Source: Lentinula raphanica (lineage: Eukaryota; Basidiomycota; Agaricomycetes; Agaricales; Omphalotaceae). Taken from it: a DNA stretch of 64,000 nt. The notes below the pieces were generated by a model. The model was not told where the DNA came from, ran no database searches, and saw nothing but the letters and a program-made list of their open reading frames with translations. The stretch spans positions 98,601 to 162,600 of the forward strand of contig JANVFP010000055.1 of the NCBI GenBank assembly GCA_027919835.1. Reading direction: 5' to 3'. This document shows, piece by piece, positions 23,803 to 36,596 of this stretch (positions are counted from its first letter, which is position 1; every line of letters starts with the position of its first letter). The position numbers were made by a program, and so were the translations under genes.

Positions 23803-26396
23803 TTCGAAATTCGGATGTATGGAGCTTTTGTTCAACGAACGTGAAAGATTTGAACGATAGACTATCGATTTAACCCGAAGATGTGAGCGTTGACACAGAC
23901 AGAACGAGGAGGAGGGAGCTCGTTGGGTGAGTGTTGAGAGCAAGTTGAAGGTAATAGAAAAAAAAAGTGAAGAGTTGGATTTGCTGACAGCTTGCTGGCG
24001 ATGCTCACGGCAGCAGAAATTTCCTTACGGGGCGCGATCAAGGCACGCTTAGTAACGAAAAGGGAAATATATTCTCAGGTTTCCCGGAAGACCCAGACTC
24101 CTTTCCAGCTTTTCCTCAAACTTAACTTAAATTTCTCTCTCACTACAGCCGGTTGCTTCGTTCGCGCCACAGCCTGCGTCAATACACAGCTTCAAGCTTC
24201 AATTAGTGCTCGCAATGCCTACAAGAGACCTCAGCAGCAAGGCGGACGCTGAGGGGAACATCTCGTCGAATTGAAACCCTGTTTAAACCTGGTAAATATT
24301 GTGACTCTCCAGGTGAGAGGAACCTTAGTAGCAGCGCAATAGCAGCGACTCCACAGTCGCAAGGGAATCATGAGGCTCCTTATGGTCACCAATCACCAAT
24401 GGACGTTCCAGAATATCTATAAATTCGTTGCTATTGGTGATATTAATGGCGCAGCGCACGTTGCTCCTCGCAAGAATAATTCTAACTCCTTCCAAGGCTT
24501 TGAGGTGGTTCAGCCATACCGACGTGTGCTTGGACCTGCTTGGAAGGGACCAGGAAGGAATGCTGAACATTCTCATAGGCAGTGACTGGTGACCAGGCAA
24601 TGTCCTGAAAGCCTTCAAGAATATCAAGAGAAAAGGAAGCTCCCGAGCAGCGAGAGGGAAGCTGAGGGAAGTGTTCCTTCCCGCCCCACGTACTCTAACG
24701 GATATAAAGCCGAAGAACTGAAAATTGAGACTTACTCGGGAACCTTGCAAACCTCGCATGATTTTCGATGCAAAGACAGTGCTCTAGTGTGATGCTGAAG
24801 ACGGACTCCAACTTGAACAAAGTTCTCCGACTTCGGTGCTTACCCTACCACCATCCATGACGAGTTACAATGACGCACTCATACCTACTCATACTCGAAC
24901 ATTTCTTACTCTCTCGTGAACCGGTTGAGAGTCAAATTGTTAGTCTGACGTTGGTGTATAAGCCAGAACACAATAAAGGTCCGAAAGAAGGAATTTGCTT
25001 ATCATCGGTACGTCGTCCCATGCTCTACATCCAAGCAATTCCTCACTTCCAGTCCCCAGGCGATCATCTTGTCGAAAGGGGAAAGGAAGAAAATGTGCTA
25101 CGCTCTTGGCAGTGGTACAAAGACTCTGCTAAACTCGGTGATATTGTTGAGTTGACTGCAACGGTCAACACTTCCCGAACCACTTGTCGTCTGAGTTCAC
25201 GGGAAGCCAAATGAAGTTTTCGAAATCGTCCTTTTCCTCTGTTGAAGGCTTACCTGGCGTCCTACATTCTTCTCGCGCGTCCTTATATGCTAAGTTGGAA
25301 CAACAGCTTCACGCCGTTTAGAATAAACAACAGGTATTGTCGGTATGATTCTAGTCTGAAAGCGAACCATGGTCCATTGACCGAGCACCATCTGGATCAC
25401 CGTGTATGTGTTTTCGAGTTTTGGAACTGAATATCTTGCTGAAATCGATGATATTCTACAGATGAATTTTTGACGTTCTCCACAAATCTGTCCAAGTACT
25501 TCAACTCTGTCCGAGGCTGTCATTCGAAGAGATCGGACGGAACTCGATGAGCCAGGATTTCTCTTACATTCTTACACCCAACAGTTCAATGGAGGCTCAT
25601 GAACAATTGCACATTGCACATGCGTTTGAATCTCCGGCTGCGATGAACGAACCTCCGAGATGTGTTCGTAATCTGGAATCCCGCTGCTAGTGTACGAAAG
25701 GCAAGTTGATCCACCATCATCATCCTTCAAATGTCTTCTTAGTAGTCGTAGATGGAACGTGTCTCGTCCTCGTTAAGGTGATTCTATCGTTATTGGCAAG
25801 AACTGCTAACCAATTACATCAAAGTTTACAGCACGAAAACGCTCGATTTCGGAGAGGTATGTCCGATTCTTGAAACAAGATGGAGAATTATTTCTATGAT
25901 CTTTCATGAACACAAACCCGATACATGCGGATAGGAGCTTCTAATCTTCCTGTTCGGTACTCCCTGTTATTCCAGTGGGTCGGAGACTCACGTACTACAG
26001 TAGAAAACCCAATCACAAGTTGCGCCGCTCCGAAGAGATGCCACAGCCACGCCTGTCATTGGGAAGCAACTGATTCTGTCCTCGTATTCTTTCTTTCGCG
26101 GTATGATCTGGTTGATCATCAGCAGATGTCTCCGATGTTTAGATTGAGAGTTCAAAGTGAGTCTGTCAACTCTTACCCATTGAGTAGTTCTATTCAGCTA
26201 CTGTTTACAGAGCGCGAAAACAAATAGTAATCTTTCCAAGTCCGGATAACATTAATCCTTACATGCAGCTGACCACCCGACGAGGACGATTCTACTAGCT
26301 GAATGTTGGCTAGTTGCCTGCCAGATGTGAGTACAATGGGTGATATTCTTTGAACTCTCGACCGGCAAGTTGTCAGCTTCCCGATGCATGGGCTGG
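23803..26396. other. Intergenic region; right half duplicated elsewhere
   Basis: No supported gene. 25290-26396 can be matched in pieces to about 37100-37870 upstream of the second glycopeptide-like gene (for example TGTCATTCGA near 25517 and 37257, and CTCTCGACCGG near 26356 and 37831). 23950-25200 is unassigned. Confidence 0.45.
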
Positions 26397-26404
26397 TATA
26401 AAAG
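26397..26404 (+). promoter_or_regulatory. TATA box
   Basis: TATAAAAG, 116 bp before the ATG at 26513. It is in the same context (GGTATAAAAGC) as the paralogue at 37872, with a shared AAAGACAAGC word downstream. Confidence 0.75.
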
Positions 26405-26512
26405 CTCAACGGAAAAGCCAGGAAAAGACAAGCCTCACAACTTGCTTTAGTTTGTCTTGCTTATCTCCCTTGCTTTGTCGCTTCTAGTAGTACTATCAAG
26501 ATCTTACTCAGG

Positions 26513-27533
26513 ATGTTCTCGCTCTTCAAGCTCGCTGCCCTTGTCGCTACTGTGGCCACCCTCGCCGCTGCTGAAACCCACACTGTCGTCTTTGACAACC
26601 GGTGCGTATGGTTTATCTCTCTGGTATGCATTGTCATTCACCTTCCTTTGAATCAGGTGTGGTACCGGAACAGTGAGTTCTTCGTACCACTGAGAATTCG
26701 CTTTCCACTTAACATGTATTTGGACTAGCCTCTTCTCAAAGCAAACGGAGTCACACTGTCAACTGGGGGATCTTACACCTCCCAAGGTATGTTACATTCG
26801 AATATATGCGCTTGTCTATAAGACTAATAGTGGTATCATTACAGGTCCTCTTGAAGCTGCTATTGCGTGAGTTAGACCCCCAGATATTTCCGTCGTCATA
26901 TTTAAGCCACGTATTCCTGTGCTCAGTTACCTTGACGTCGGTGAGCAATCCCGCTCTCTTCCCGGTATATGACTGTCGCTGACAGTAGTGGTGTAGGTTG
27001 TGGCGCCAATGGCGAAGGGTGCACTACCGTTGAGACCACTCTCGTCAACCCCACCCTTCCGGGATCTGGGTCTAGCACTGACCTGACTTTGATTCCTCCG
27101 TAAGCACCCCAGCTTGTGTCTGATGCACAGTTGTGCTGTAGTATTGACTCTTAAAATCACATAGCCACGAGTTCTCTGTTACTACTGGATTCGGGTCAGT
27201 CCCAATTCTTCCCAAATCACGATTGAATGATTCCTCTGATTTCTGAATTGCGTTCTTCGAACGTTTGATACAGTTATTTCGATGGTTGTGACGGACAGGG
27301 CGCTGATTGTAAGTATATCTATGTTTCTGCTTGCTGAATTCTACGATGCTAAGGTGGGTGGGGTCAAAACAGGCTCCAGTGAAAGCTGCACTACTGCATT
27401 CCACGTCCCCACCGACACTGGTGTACAGGTTGCGTGCCAAACTGATAATGTGCGTCACCTTGTTGTTTGATTCTAAAGGCGTTTCGATTAATATATGATG
27501 CAGGTCAACCTCGTTATCACTTTCTGTGATTAA
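26513..27533 (+). CDS. Small secreted Cys-rich 'glycopeptide'-type protein, copy 1
   Basis: Ten exons in about 1 kb encode about 157 aa. The signal peptide is MFSLFKLAALVATVATLAAA, and the mature protein begins ETHTVVFDNRCGTGTPLL. Further blocks are YLDVGCGANGEGC, FGYFDGCDG and VACQTDNVNLVITFCD. Several exons are tiny (CGTGT and YLDVG are about 15 nt each). Intron phases agree one by one with the paralogue at 37968, which fixes the model. It resembles the secreted protein family often named 'glycopeptide' in mushroom genomes; biochemical function is not known. Eight Cys suggest a compact disulphide-bonded fold. Confidence 0.8.
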
Positions 27534-28356
27534 TATACACATTGGGTTCTCTGATCCTTCACACATTTCATGAAGGACGTTTGGAGTCTGGAGTCTGGAC
27601 TGTCATTGTACCAGAAGACGGGATCGTCTTTTGAGTCTTATTTCTCTGTCTCTACGTATAGTATCTACGGTATAGTCTTGCCTGTATGTCTGTGCTCAAT
27701 GCTCTTACCCTATCTCACTTCAGCGGGTAACTACCGCACATTGAGTATACTTTCTGTGGTTCGCACTGATGTGGACTTCGACTTGGAGAAATGGGTGATT
27801 GCGTCATCGCTCGTGACCTATATATCTTACATAATCAAATAAATTATAATCATCTGCGGCTTCAGCCAGGTCCCTCCACCGTGACCCTCAACTACACGCA
27901 CGTCGCCTCAACTGCAGACTGCTATCGGGTGCCCAAATATTCACATTCCATAACCTCTCTCTCGCCTCCGGGCAAACTCCCATAACCGAATATCAGCACA
28001 ACTCCGACTTCCAACTGAGTGCGCTTCGTGTGATAGAATCACCCCAACCCGACTCAGGTCATCGCGAGTGATTATTGATGACGATGGCCAACATGGCTTA
28101 GACGAGAAGGGGAGAAGAAATAAATAACCCCTTCATCTGTTAGGTGCACGGGAAGATCACAGTGTTAAGATTGAAATGAAGAACTGAATATCGGCATTCC
28201 TGGAGGTGCTTATGACGAAGAGCCAGATAACAACTCAGATGGAGCAAAATGAATGGCTGCGGCTGTTCCCTTGCGAAGATTTTTTTTCTAAGTAGTAAGT
28301 CTTTCTGCATTCTTTCCTTCATTTCTTTTTTCTCTGTCCTCAATCCTACTTCTCTC
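27534..28356. other. Intergenic region with a coding-like patch
   Basis: Mostly featureless. About 27855-28070 (+) translates without stops to protein-like stretches (GPSTVTLNYTHVAS, then in another frame FTFHNLSLASGQTPITEY) that could be two exons at the 3' end of a lost gene. No family recognised. Confidence 0.3.
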
Positions 28357-29428
28357 ATGGCTTGGTCACTGAAGAAAACAGACTCGCGCACGTTCATCAA
28401 CCTCATCTATTTGAAGTCCAGCAAGTTTGCCAACTGGGAACCGGCGTTCCCAATCGAGGTATTCTGTCGAAATAACAATTCCTTTCGCCCTTGTGGTGCT
28501 CATAATTTCTTGCAGCTTGGTGATTTTGGTACAGTGGATAGGGAAACCGGAGAGTTTCGCAAAGATGGAAATGTGTTCAAACATGAAAAGACGCCAGACC
28601 CCAAGAAATTGTTTGTGCGAACGGGTGGAGAGGACGACAAGTATACCATTGTCTCCTCCGACGTAATTGAGATCAAGGGTGATATTGGACCGGATGTGTA
28701 TGTCTGTTCTCCTTCAAACTTCACTGAACTTTCATTCATAATTCGCCAGAGAGATTCCGGGTTTGATCGAGGCTGAGCTGAAAGCTTGTTTTAAGTTCGG
28801 TCGTGACCACGGTGCCGTGCTCCTGATGAGCAGGCCGGTGACGTCGAAGCTTGAAGGTCTCGATAGCCTCCTCTCTAAAGGATGCTACGACCACCTTCTA
28901 CACAAGTACCTCGTTACAGAGATCGTGACTTGTTCTGCCTATGCAATGTATCTCTCTGGAAAGAGTTTGTCTCCGTTTGATTCTTCCATACACACTCAAG
29001 AGTACTCATCGAAAACTCTAGAAGCGGAAACTGTAGCGCTCTCGTTCCATGTGAGCTTGCCTGTTCCAGCAGCTCTGGGGGTAAATGCAGGTGGTGGAAT
29101 GGGCACAGGCTGGTTTTCGGAAGGTGTCTCTGGCGTGTTCAAATGCGGTCCACCTCGCAGTGTGAAGCCAGGTCAGATTTTCACGACTCTCTACCATGCC
29201 GTCAAGATTGGCAGGAGAGGAATTGGGAGACGAGAACTTCAAGCGCCAGACCCAAAGACATTGGGAGAAGATTGGTATGTTGGATATTTTCCATTTCTTG
29301 ACTTCGCTGACAGCCTGATTGTCTGCAGCTGGATGAACTCAGTTCCGCCTTGGAATAGCCTGGACGGGAACGGTGAAGAAGAAGAGAGTGATAACGTGGG
29401 TCATATCGTTCTTGATCATGTGTATTGA
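28357..29428 (+). CDS. Unknown 302-aa protein next to a CHAT protease gene
   Basis: Exons 28357-28458, 28516-28697, 28750-29274 and 29329-29428 give 302 aa. Intron 1 is 57 nt and has no stop, so an unspliced read-through is also open. No signal peptide. Notable blocks are KSSKFANWEPAFPIE, LGDFGTVDRETGEFRKDGN, DHGAVLLMSRP and LLHKYLVTEIVTCSAYAMYL. There is a Gly-rich, alternating hydrophobic stretch HVSLPVPAALGVNAGGGMG (about residues 200-220), of a kind seen in membrane-inserting hairpins. I do not recognise the family with certainty. Fungal gasdermin-like pore formers are often found beside protease genes, and a CHAT gene follows here, so that idea deserves testing; it is a hypothesis only. 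Confidence 0.6.
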
Positions 29429-30387
29429 TTGAAAGATACACAGGAGGTTGAAACCGATGATTGGTGAATGGGATATCTTCTACACGGCCAAGTATAGCTA
29501 GCAAAAGGTTTTGCTCATCTGGGGTTCAATGTGTATATGTGTATCATCGCCTCTATTCTTCAAACAATAAAACCAGAATATCTCAAGCAGAATGTCATCT
29601 CAAGGTTGGCACACACCCAGCCCGAACATCTCACAACTGCCCCTTCTTTTCTATTGACCAAAGTCAGCGCAGGTGCTCAAGTGGAACTCAATATCTGCGA
29701 AGCTGGTTTTTAAAGTCTTCATTTGCGGCATGCATTTTGGGAGCAATTCTTGAGTAATTCCTATTTTGATGTCTTCCAATTGCAGTGCGACTCCGACATA
29801 CCTCTTCAATATGATGCAGCTGACCATTTTCACATACAGCACTCATCGCGCCATTGAGTCGTAGACAGGTCGACAGGACGTATGTTCATACTGTGTTCTT
29901 TGTTGCTCCGCAAGCTCCATCTCCACATTACACGTTTGCAAACGCCTCGGAAGTACTCACCAACTCCCATATCATGACTTCTGGGCCAAGTAAGCTGATG
30001 CCATTGGTAGGCCGTTAATGGACATATCAACGTTGGGTGAGTCTAAGTACTACTTCAAGCGTTTTTTGCGTATACAAAATACATACAGTCTATCACAGTG
30101 GCTGATTGATCTATCAGGGTTCAGCCCGGTCCTTTCGTGCAAAATCCGTTTTCTACAGACAACCCCAAGATGTTTTGGTCCACTATTCGTAAGGAAGCGG
30201 GTAAGATATTTTTGGTCCATCTGTAGTAATCCATTGTATCATTGCTGTCATAGATCAGGCCGTCAGCATTCCCTTGAAAAGCTAGATATCTAGTCGATGG
30301 AGAACGTCAAAGCCAAGTAGACGTAGGCAGGTGCAATCTGTTCCGCCCCGTCCTACCTTGCACAACCTTGCTGATGCTGCGAAGATA
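29429..30387. other. Intergenic region with possible exon relics
   Basis: No complete gene. About 29900-29990 (APQAPSPHYTFANASEVL) and 30118-30285 (QPGPFVQNPFSTDNPKMF, then DQAVSIPLKS and stop) read like exons of one plus-strand gene, but start and joins could not be made consistent. Possibly a degraded gene. Confidence 0.25.
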
Positions 30388-33300
30388 ATGGAAAACTTCG
30401 ATATCCTCCGTGAAGATATCTCGCAGCACCGGGAACGTTTCAACGCGAATCAGAAGCTTGAAGATCTCGATGCGCTGATTTGTCTCGAGGAGCAAGCCCT
30501 CAACCTCCTCGATCATACAGACATAAGACACATACGTATCGCGGAGCAACACACAACCGATCTCGAAGTTCGAGACGCCATTTCTCTGTCACTGGATGAC
30601 ACCAACGGATTGACGAGTCGAGATATGACTCACGTTCTACCAGTAGATGGGCGACCTGGGGGCATAGACGATGATAACGGTACGTCTTGAGAGTAAATCG
30701 CGTGGCATACAAGGGTCATAACCTTGCTCTATCTCTCTAGCAGAGTCCAATCTCTTTGATGACATACCTGAGGAGGCAGCGACTCAGCTTGAGTTGCAAT
30801 ATGCTATTGCGCTCTCAAACAATGACAATGAAGGAATGGCTCGGGCCATCCAGGAGCATCTGAACTTTCAGCAAACCCGTCCTGGAGATCATGATCCGCC
30901 CCAACCCTATATCACTGATGTCGACCTCCTTCCACCAGGTCAGCTACTTCACGAAGATTGCCAATCCGATCTTGCACCGGATCTCAGCTCCCTCGCCATA
31001 TACATACATTTATTGACAACGTCACTTGATAATTGTCCGTTGGGTCATCCGCAACGTATTGGAACAATGCTCGACCTCGCGCTTGCGTTGAGCCTTCGAT
31101 ACGAGTTTCAAGGCTCACAGAGTGACCTTGATGCGACGTTGAAGCTTCTCACGGAAGCACTTGAACTCTGTCCACCCAGTCATCCCGAGCGAGGCAGATG
31201 CTTGACGGAACTTGCAGCAGCTCACGATAGCTGCTACAAAGTAACAGGCTCAGAACACGACGTCAATCGGATGATTCAGCTAAGTACAGAAGCACTCGAG
31301 TTTCATGTACCTGGGCATCGGTGGCGCGGGCCTTCACTCAACAATCTTGCCAATGCCTATTTCTACCGACACGGACAGTCGGGCTCCCCAGATGACCTGA
31401 ATCGAACAATCAACTTGTATAAGGAAGCATTGGAGTTGATGCCCCTCGACGACCCCAATCGTGCTGGTTATCTCAGCAATCTTGCCGCCTCGCATCATTC
31501 ACGATACAAGCAACTCGGTCAAGACGAAGATCTCGAAGCAATGGTCACCTTACAGATGCGATCACTCGAGCTTCGTCCACCCGGACATCCCCATCGCACT
31601 GCTTCACTGGCAAACCTCGCAGTCGCCATAAATGCTCGATATGAACGGTTCGGATTGGATGATGACCTCGAGTGGGTGATAAACCTACATGATGAGAACC
31701 TGAAAAGCTGCCCGGTCGACTATCCCAATCGCAGTGCATCCTTGAATAATCTGGCCGCCTCCATCACCCGTCGATACAAACGATTCGGCTCAGAAGATGA
31801 TCTTGATAGAATGGTCGAGTTATACAGACAAGCACTGGACCTCATTGCTCCCGACAATCCTAATCGCGATGGTTTGCTCAACAACCTTGCTGTCGCACTC
31901 ATGTTTCGGCATGATCGTACGGGTTTGCGCGAGGACCTCAACAAGATGATTGAACTGCATGAGCAGGCACTAGAACTCCGACCACCCCCGCATCCAGACC
32001 GTGCAGAAACTATGAACAATCTCGCCGAAGCTCTCAATTACCGATACAGCCAAACTGGCTCGCCTGAAGATCTTGAGAAGAGGATAGAGCTTCTTAAGCA
32101 GGCAGCGGAGCTCCTTACTTCTAGCAATACCAATCGAAGTGTTGTGCTGAGCAACCTTGCGTGTGCTCTTGATTCCCGATATGCCCACAGCGACTCGCCG
32201 AACGACCTTGAGCAGGTGATCAATCTGCACACGCAGGCCCTTGAGCTTCGCCCGCGAGGTCACGCCGATCGTGGCGACTCTCTGAACAACCTCGCGATCG
32301 CTCTTCGAGATCGATACCACCGATTCGGATCGGACAAAGACCTACAACATTCGCTTCGATTGCATAGAGAAGCAAGGATTGAATATCCACAAGGCCATCC
32401 CCGACACGCACGTATTACGGGTGCGTTTGCCGCCAGCCTTTCGTGCGTACAGGACTCGCCAGCGAGGATAGATGAACTATTCTCGATCCTCAGAGAAGTC
32501 TCAAACGATTTCATCTCCCCGTTGAATGACACTCTTCATTGTGCATTGCAGTGGGTGAGCTATGCTCGCGCTTTGAATCATGACTCACTGTCAAGTGCAT
32601 ATGAGCATGTCATTCAATTCCTTAGGCGTTATCTCACCATAGGTCCCACTATGAAGCATCAATATAACGTTCTACTCCAGCGGGCTGAGATACTTTCCCT
32701 TCCTATGGCTGCTGCAGCACATGCCATCAGCAAAGCCGATCCAGAGAAGGCCATTGAGTTGCTCGATGCAGGCCGCTCCCTATTGTGGTCCGAAATGCGA
32801 CGCTTCCGTGAACCGTTGACTCAGCTCGAGCTGGTAGACCAGGACCTCGCAGCGCGGTTTGAATCATTGAGATCCGAGCTTCAGATGTTGTCGTCAGCTG
32901 AATCTACGTATGACACCACGTCGATTAGGGTGCTGTCAGGTCAGGCGGAGGCGGGCTCGGATTTCACAACCATTTCCTATGATCACCTTCTATTCCGCAA
33001 ACGGAAGGTCCTGCAGGAGTACGAGAAAGTGCTCGGAGACATACGAGCGAGGCCTGGTATGGAACACTTCCTCCAAAACTTGCCGTTCTCAAAGCTTCGT
33101 GAGGCTGCAAAAGGAGGACCCGTCATTGTGATTAACTGTAGTCAGGATGGGTCTCATGTCATCATCATCTTTGCCGACAGGGATCCAACTGTGATTGCGT
33201 TGGAGGATGACTTCCACACCCGGGCCATCGACATGCAAAAGACCTATCTTGATGCGTTAATTACCACAAAATACGCGGAAAATGCTATGAAAGTGTTAGG

Positions 33301-34162
33301 ACAGCAGCTCAAGTCCATCATGTCGCAGTTGTGGACACTAGTTGTTTCCAGGATTGTTGAGGAGCTCACGAATTCCAATATCCCAAAGTTATCACGTATC
33401 TGGTGGTGCCCGACGTCAGCTCTCACAATGCTGCCCTTCCATGCTGCCGGTTCGACTCGAGAGGGCTACCTGATCGATTCATACATCTCATCCTATACGC
33501 CTACTCTGAAGGCACTCATTGATTCCAGACGGTTATCGGCTCCAACGGTCGTGAACAGGAAACATCCAAATATGCTTGTCGTCGCCCAGACAAAAAGCTC
33601 CAATCTTGCCTCAGCTGGGTCAGAACTTGAAGTAGTCCGCAAAAGACTTGATCCGTTTGTGACATGTCTGGACGAGCAAGAAGCGATTAGGGCATCTGTG
33701 CTTAAGAACCTGCAATCTCATGACTGGGCTCACTTCATTTGCCACGGGACGCTATCATTCAACCCTTTTGAATCTGCGTTGCACCTGTATGATGGCGACG
33801 AATTAAGCCTCAACGACATCGTCAAAGCACACCTTCCCGATGCAAAGTTTGCATTCCTTGCAGCATGTCACACCGCAGAGCAGGGCCGCGACTCTTCAGT
33901 GCTGGTAGACGAGGTCCTGCACCTGGCAGGTGCTATGCTGTTCAGCGGCTTTAGGAGCGTTGTGGGAACCCTGTGGGAGATGGAAGACATGGATGGGCCG
34001 AAGATTGCAGACCGATTCTATGATGAGTTGCTGAAGAGAGACTGCGATGCTAACGAGAGACATACCGAAGCCGCACAAGCACTGTGGAGTGCGACGAAGA
34101 GAATGAAGGACGCTCGTTTTTCTGCGGCGAGATGGGTTAATTTTGTTCATATTGGCGTGTAG
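30388..34162 (+). CDS. TPR-repeat CHAT-domain protein (caspase-like putative protease)
   Basis: Exons 30388-30679 and 30741-34162 give 1237 aa. The start at 30388 (MENFDILRED) is the first in-frame Met; the frame is open up to 30286, so an upstream exon is possible. The N-terminus has two UIM-like motifs (VRDAISLSLDD and LQYAIALSNND). From about residue 180 come roughly ten TPR-like units of about 46 aa of the type HREALELRPPGHPDR-SLNNLA, followed by a helical linker. The C-terminal CHAT domain keeps both catalytic residues: His1099 in FICHG and Cys1140 in LAACHTA, then SVVGTLWEMED. CHAT domains are clan CD (caspase/separase-like) cysteine peptidases, often activated by partner sensing through the repeats. 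Intact; probably cytosolic. Confidence 0.87.
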
Positions 34163-34397
34163 CACTACTTTCATTGTTCCTTGGTCACTTGACATGATAT
34201 CTGACTGTACAGTAGCTTCAGTCTAGTCCAGCCTTTGAAGTTTGTACACTTTCACTGATTCGCGTTGAGATCTAATCATGAGAATCAGAGTCACTGTTGA
34301 AGTTGGGATGCGTTGGGTATGCGGCGTTTGCCGTTCATGCCGAAACTTGACGTCACCTTCAGCGCCTACTGTAGGACTCTAGCGCTTATGATTCCCC

Positions 34398-36596
34398 ATG
34401 GCTCCTTCACCATCTTTCATTCGGGAGTTTGTCAAACCTCTTCCAGTTCATTCCTATGACCAACCTGACCTCAAAAACGCGCTGAGGCGCTTGCAAGATC
34501 TCCATAGATCTAGAAACGGAAAAGGAGGTGTTGAAGCCGCAGGATTTGCTCAGCAAGCCCAGGATGAAACCATACGTGAAAGAGGAGAAGAAGACGATTT
34601 AACGCGTCAAATCCTTGCATCTGCCTATGCTCGAGCTCTCCAGAGTGCCCTCTCTCAGGCAGTGGAGGCTGAAACTGAAGCTGAGTGGTGGTCAGATGTT
34701 GAACGAACGAAATGGCGAGTGCTGTGGTATCTGATTCAAAGTATGTCGAGTTGGTTTTGTTACACGAGATCTTGCGGTAGGACTCATAATATAGTTTCCC
34801 AGCTCTTCCTTGCAGAGTATATGACCTGTCACAAACAATGGCAAAAGCTACAGAGGAACTCAGATGGTCAAGGCCGCCACCCGAGATCGTATTCACTTCT
34901 TTATTTCCTCATCTCCAACACCGACCGCGTCTTCACCGAATCACGACGTTCCGGGAATTACGCCTTCCTAGACCTACTTCCAACGTTTTCAAACAGACTA
35001 TCGAGTCTATTCGGAACATTTTCTATGCCTTCCAGAAGGTGCTCCTTGTTCCATTACACTACACTCTGCAGGAGGTTTCCCTCAAGAAACAAGAACTACT
35101 GCGGATACGAGACGATTGTGCACAAACTTTAGGGTCTCTCGTGCTGCTAAGGCCAGAAGTACAAAAATGCCTCGATTCTGCGAACGCGCCTCTCGACAGC
35201 AAAAACGAACAATTCACAGACCTCACGACCGATCTACTTATTGCAATGAAACAACCTGATATCGTTTATGACGGACACAATCAGTATGATTCCAGGCTGA
35301 TTAGACTTTCTACTCTGCTTGATGTCTCCCAACAAGATTCCCTTCGACTTCACTCGCTTGGCCTTTCTCGCCCTTCGCGTTTGACGCGTATGTGGCCTTG
35401 TCTGGTTTTCGGACCCCCTTTGTTCATATATTCCACGTATTATCTCTACTCTTCACGTGGAACCTTGTTGAGTTTCGTACACGATGCGAAAGACGTCATT
35501 CAGGGTTTTATCCTCGATTGGTGTATTAAGCCCTTGGCTGGTGTGCTGGATACCGTCAAGGCTTCCAAAAACGATCAAGCTGGGTGGTTAGTAACGAAGG
35601 AAGGTGTGCAGGCTGATTATGATGTACGTCTTACAAGATTCACTGGCTTCTTGGCACAATGCTGACTTCGCTGTTCGTGTAGTCTCTGGAACGTATGGCT
35701 CGCGCGCTCGCCGCAGATCATCTCCGTTATTCTCCTTCTCAATTGGATGACCTTTCGGCCAGAATACGACTAGGAGATCTGACGCCTGTTTTGAAATTGT
35801 ACGAAGAGGATATCAAGAGTCCTTTCAAGAGTGCGGTGGGTGGGACGTTGCTAAGGACTGTTTTCATCCAGGCATGTACCATTGATTTACTGCACATAGC
35901 AGCATATCCGTTCAATCCACTGACTTTAACATTCGCTTGCTTATACGACGTAGATTCAAAAAGCCAAAGTAGACCTTGACCAAGCACTCTCAGGTATCGA
36001 CAGGTTGATGAAGTCACAAGAACTCACATTCGCCTTTGTCGGCCTATCCCCTGCGATGGTTATTGTTTATCTGGTCGGTGGATATGTGAAAAGAATGATA
36101 TGGCCTAGTAACAGTGGTAAGTTTCTCTACCTATCATATTCCCCGAGGCGCAAAAACCTGACGAAGGGTCTGTTTCTTCCATGACTACTCAGATAAAGGG
36201 AAATACGGCGGACGGAAAGAACGAGAGAGGGTGTTCTGGGCTATGAGAAGGGTCGAGAGGTTGTTGATCCTCGATGAGGCTCACGATGAAAGTGCAACGA
36301 AAGACTCGAGTTTGAGCACAATTACACCACATAACTCTCATCCTTCAGCACTGACTACCGGCCTCTTGATACTCTCGCTCACTCAACTGAGGACATACGC
36401 AGAACGATATTTACCCTCATGTTCCTCATCTTCTACCCATCAAGAGCGTTCCTTTTCCACAACGTCTCTCCGCGAGGCTTTCCTTGAGGATCTATCGGAC
36501 TTGCAAGATCCTGTGCTTGGAGTTGACCAAAAGCGGATGGTGGTGGAGCGGATGTGGAGGTGTTGGGCTGGGACGGTCTTCGGTCGAGCGAGGTAG
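34398..36596 (+). CDS. NCA2: NCA2-like mitochondrial protein
   Basis: Exons 34398-34740, 34803-35623, 35683-35871, 35954-36116 and 36193-36596 give 639 aa. The NCA2 hallmark is present: RTVFIQ-IQKAKVDLD, then DRLMKSQELTFAFVGLSPAMVIVYL (membrane segment). Other family-like parts are DWCIKPLAGVLDTVK and SLERMARALAADH, plus a first membrane segment WPCLVFGPPLFIYSTYYLY. In yeast, Nca2 is a mitochondrial protein needed for expression of ATP6/ATP8. Intron 3 (35872-35953) begins GC instead of GT: the junction FIQ/IQK demands it, and no in-frame GT alternative fits. The 3' end runs to TAG at 36594-36596. Confidence 0.87.
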
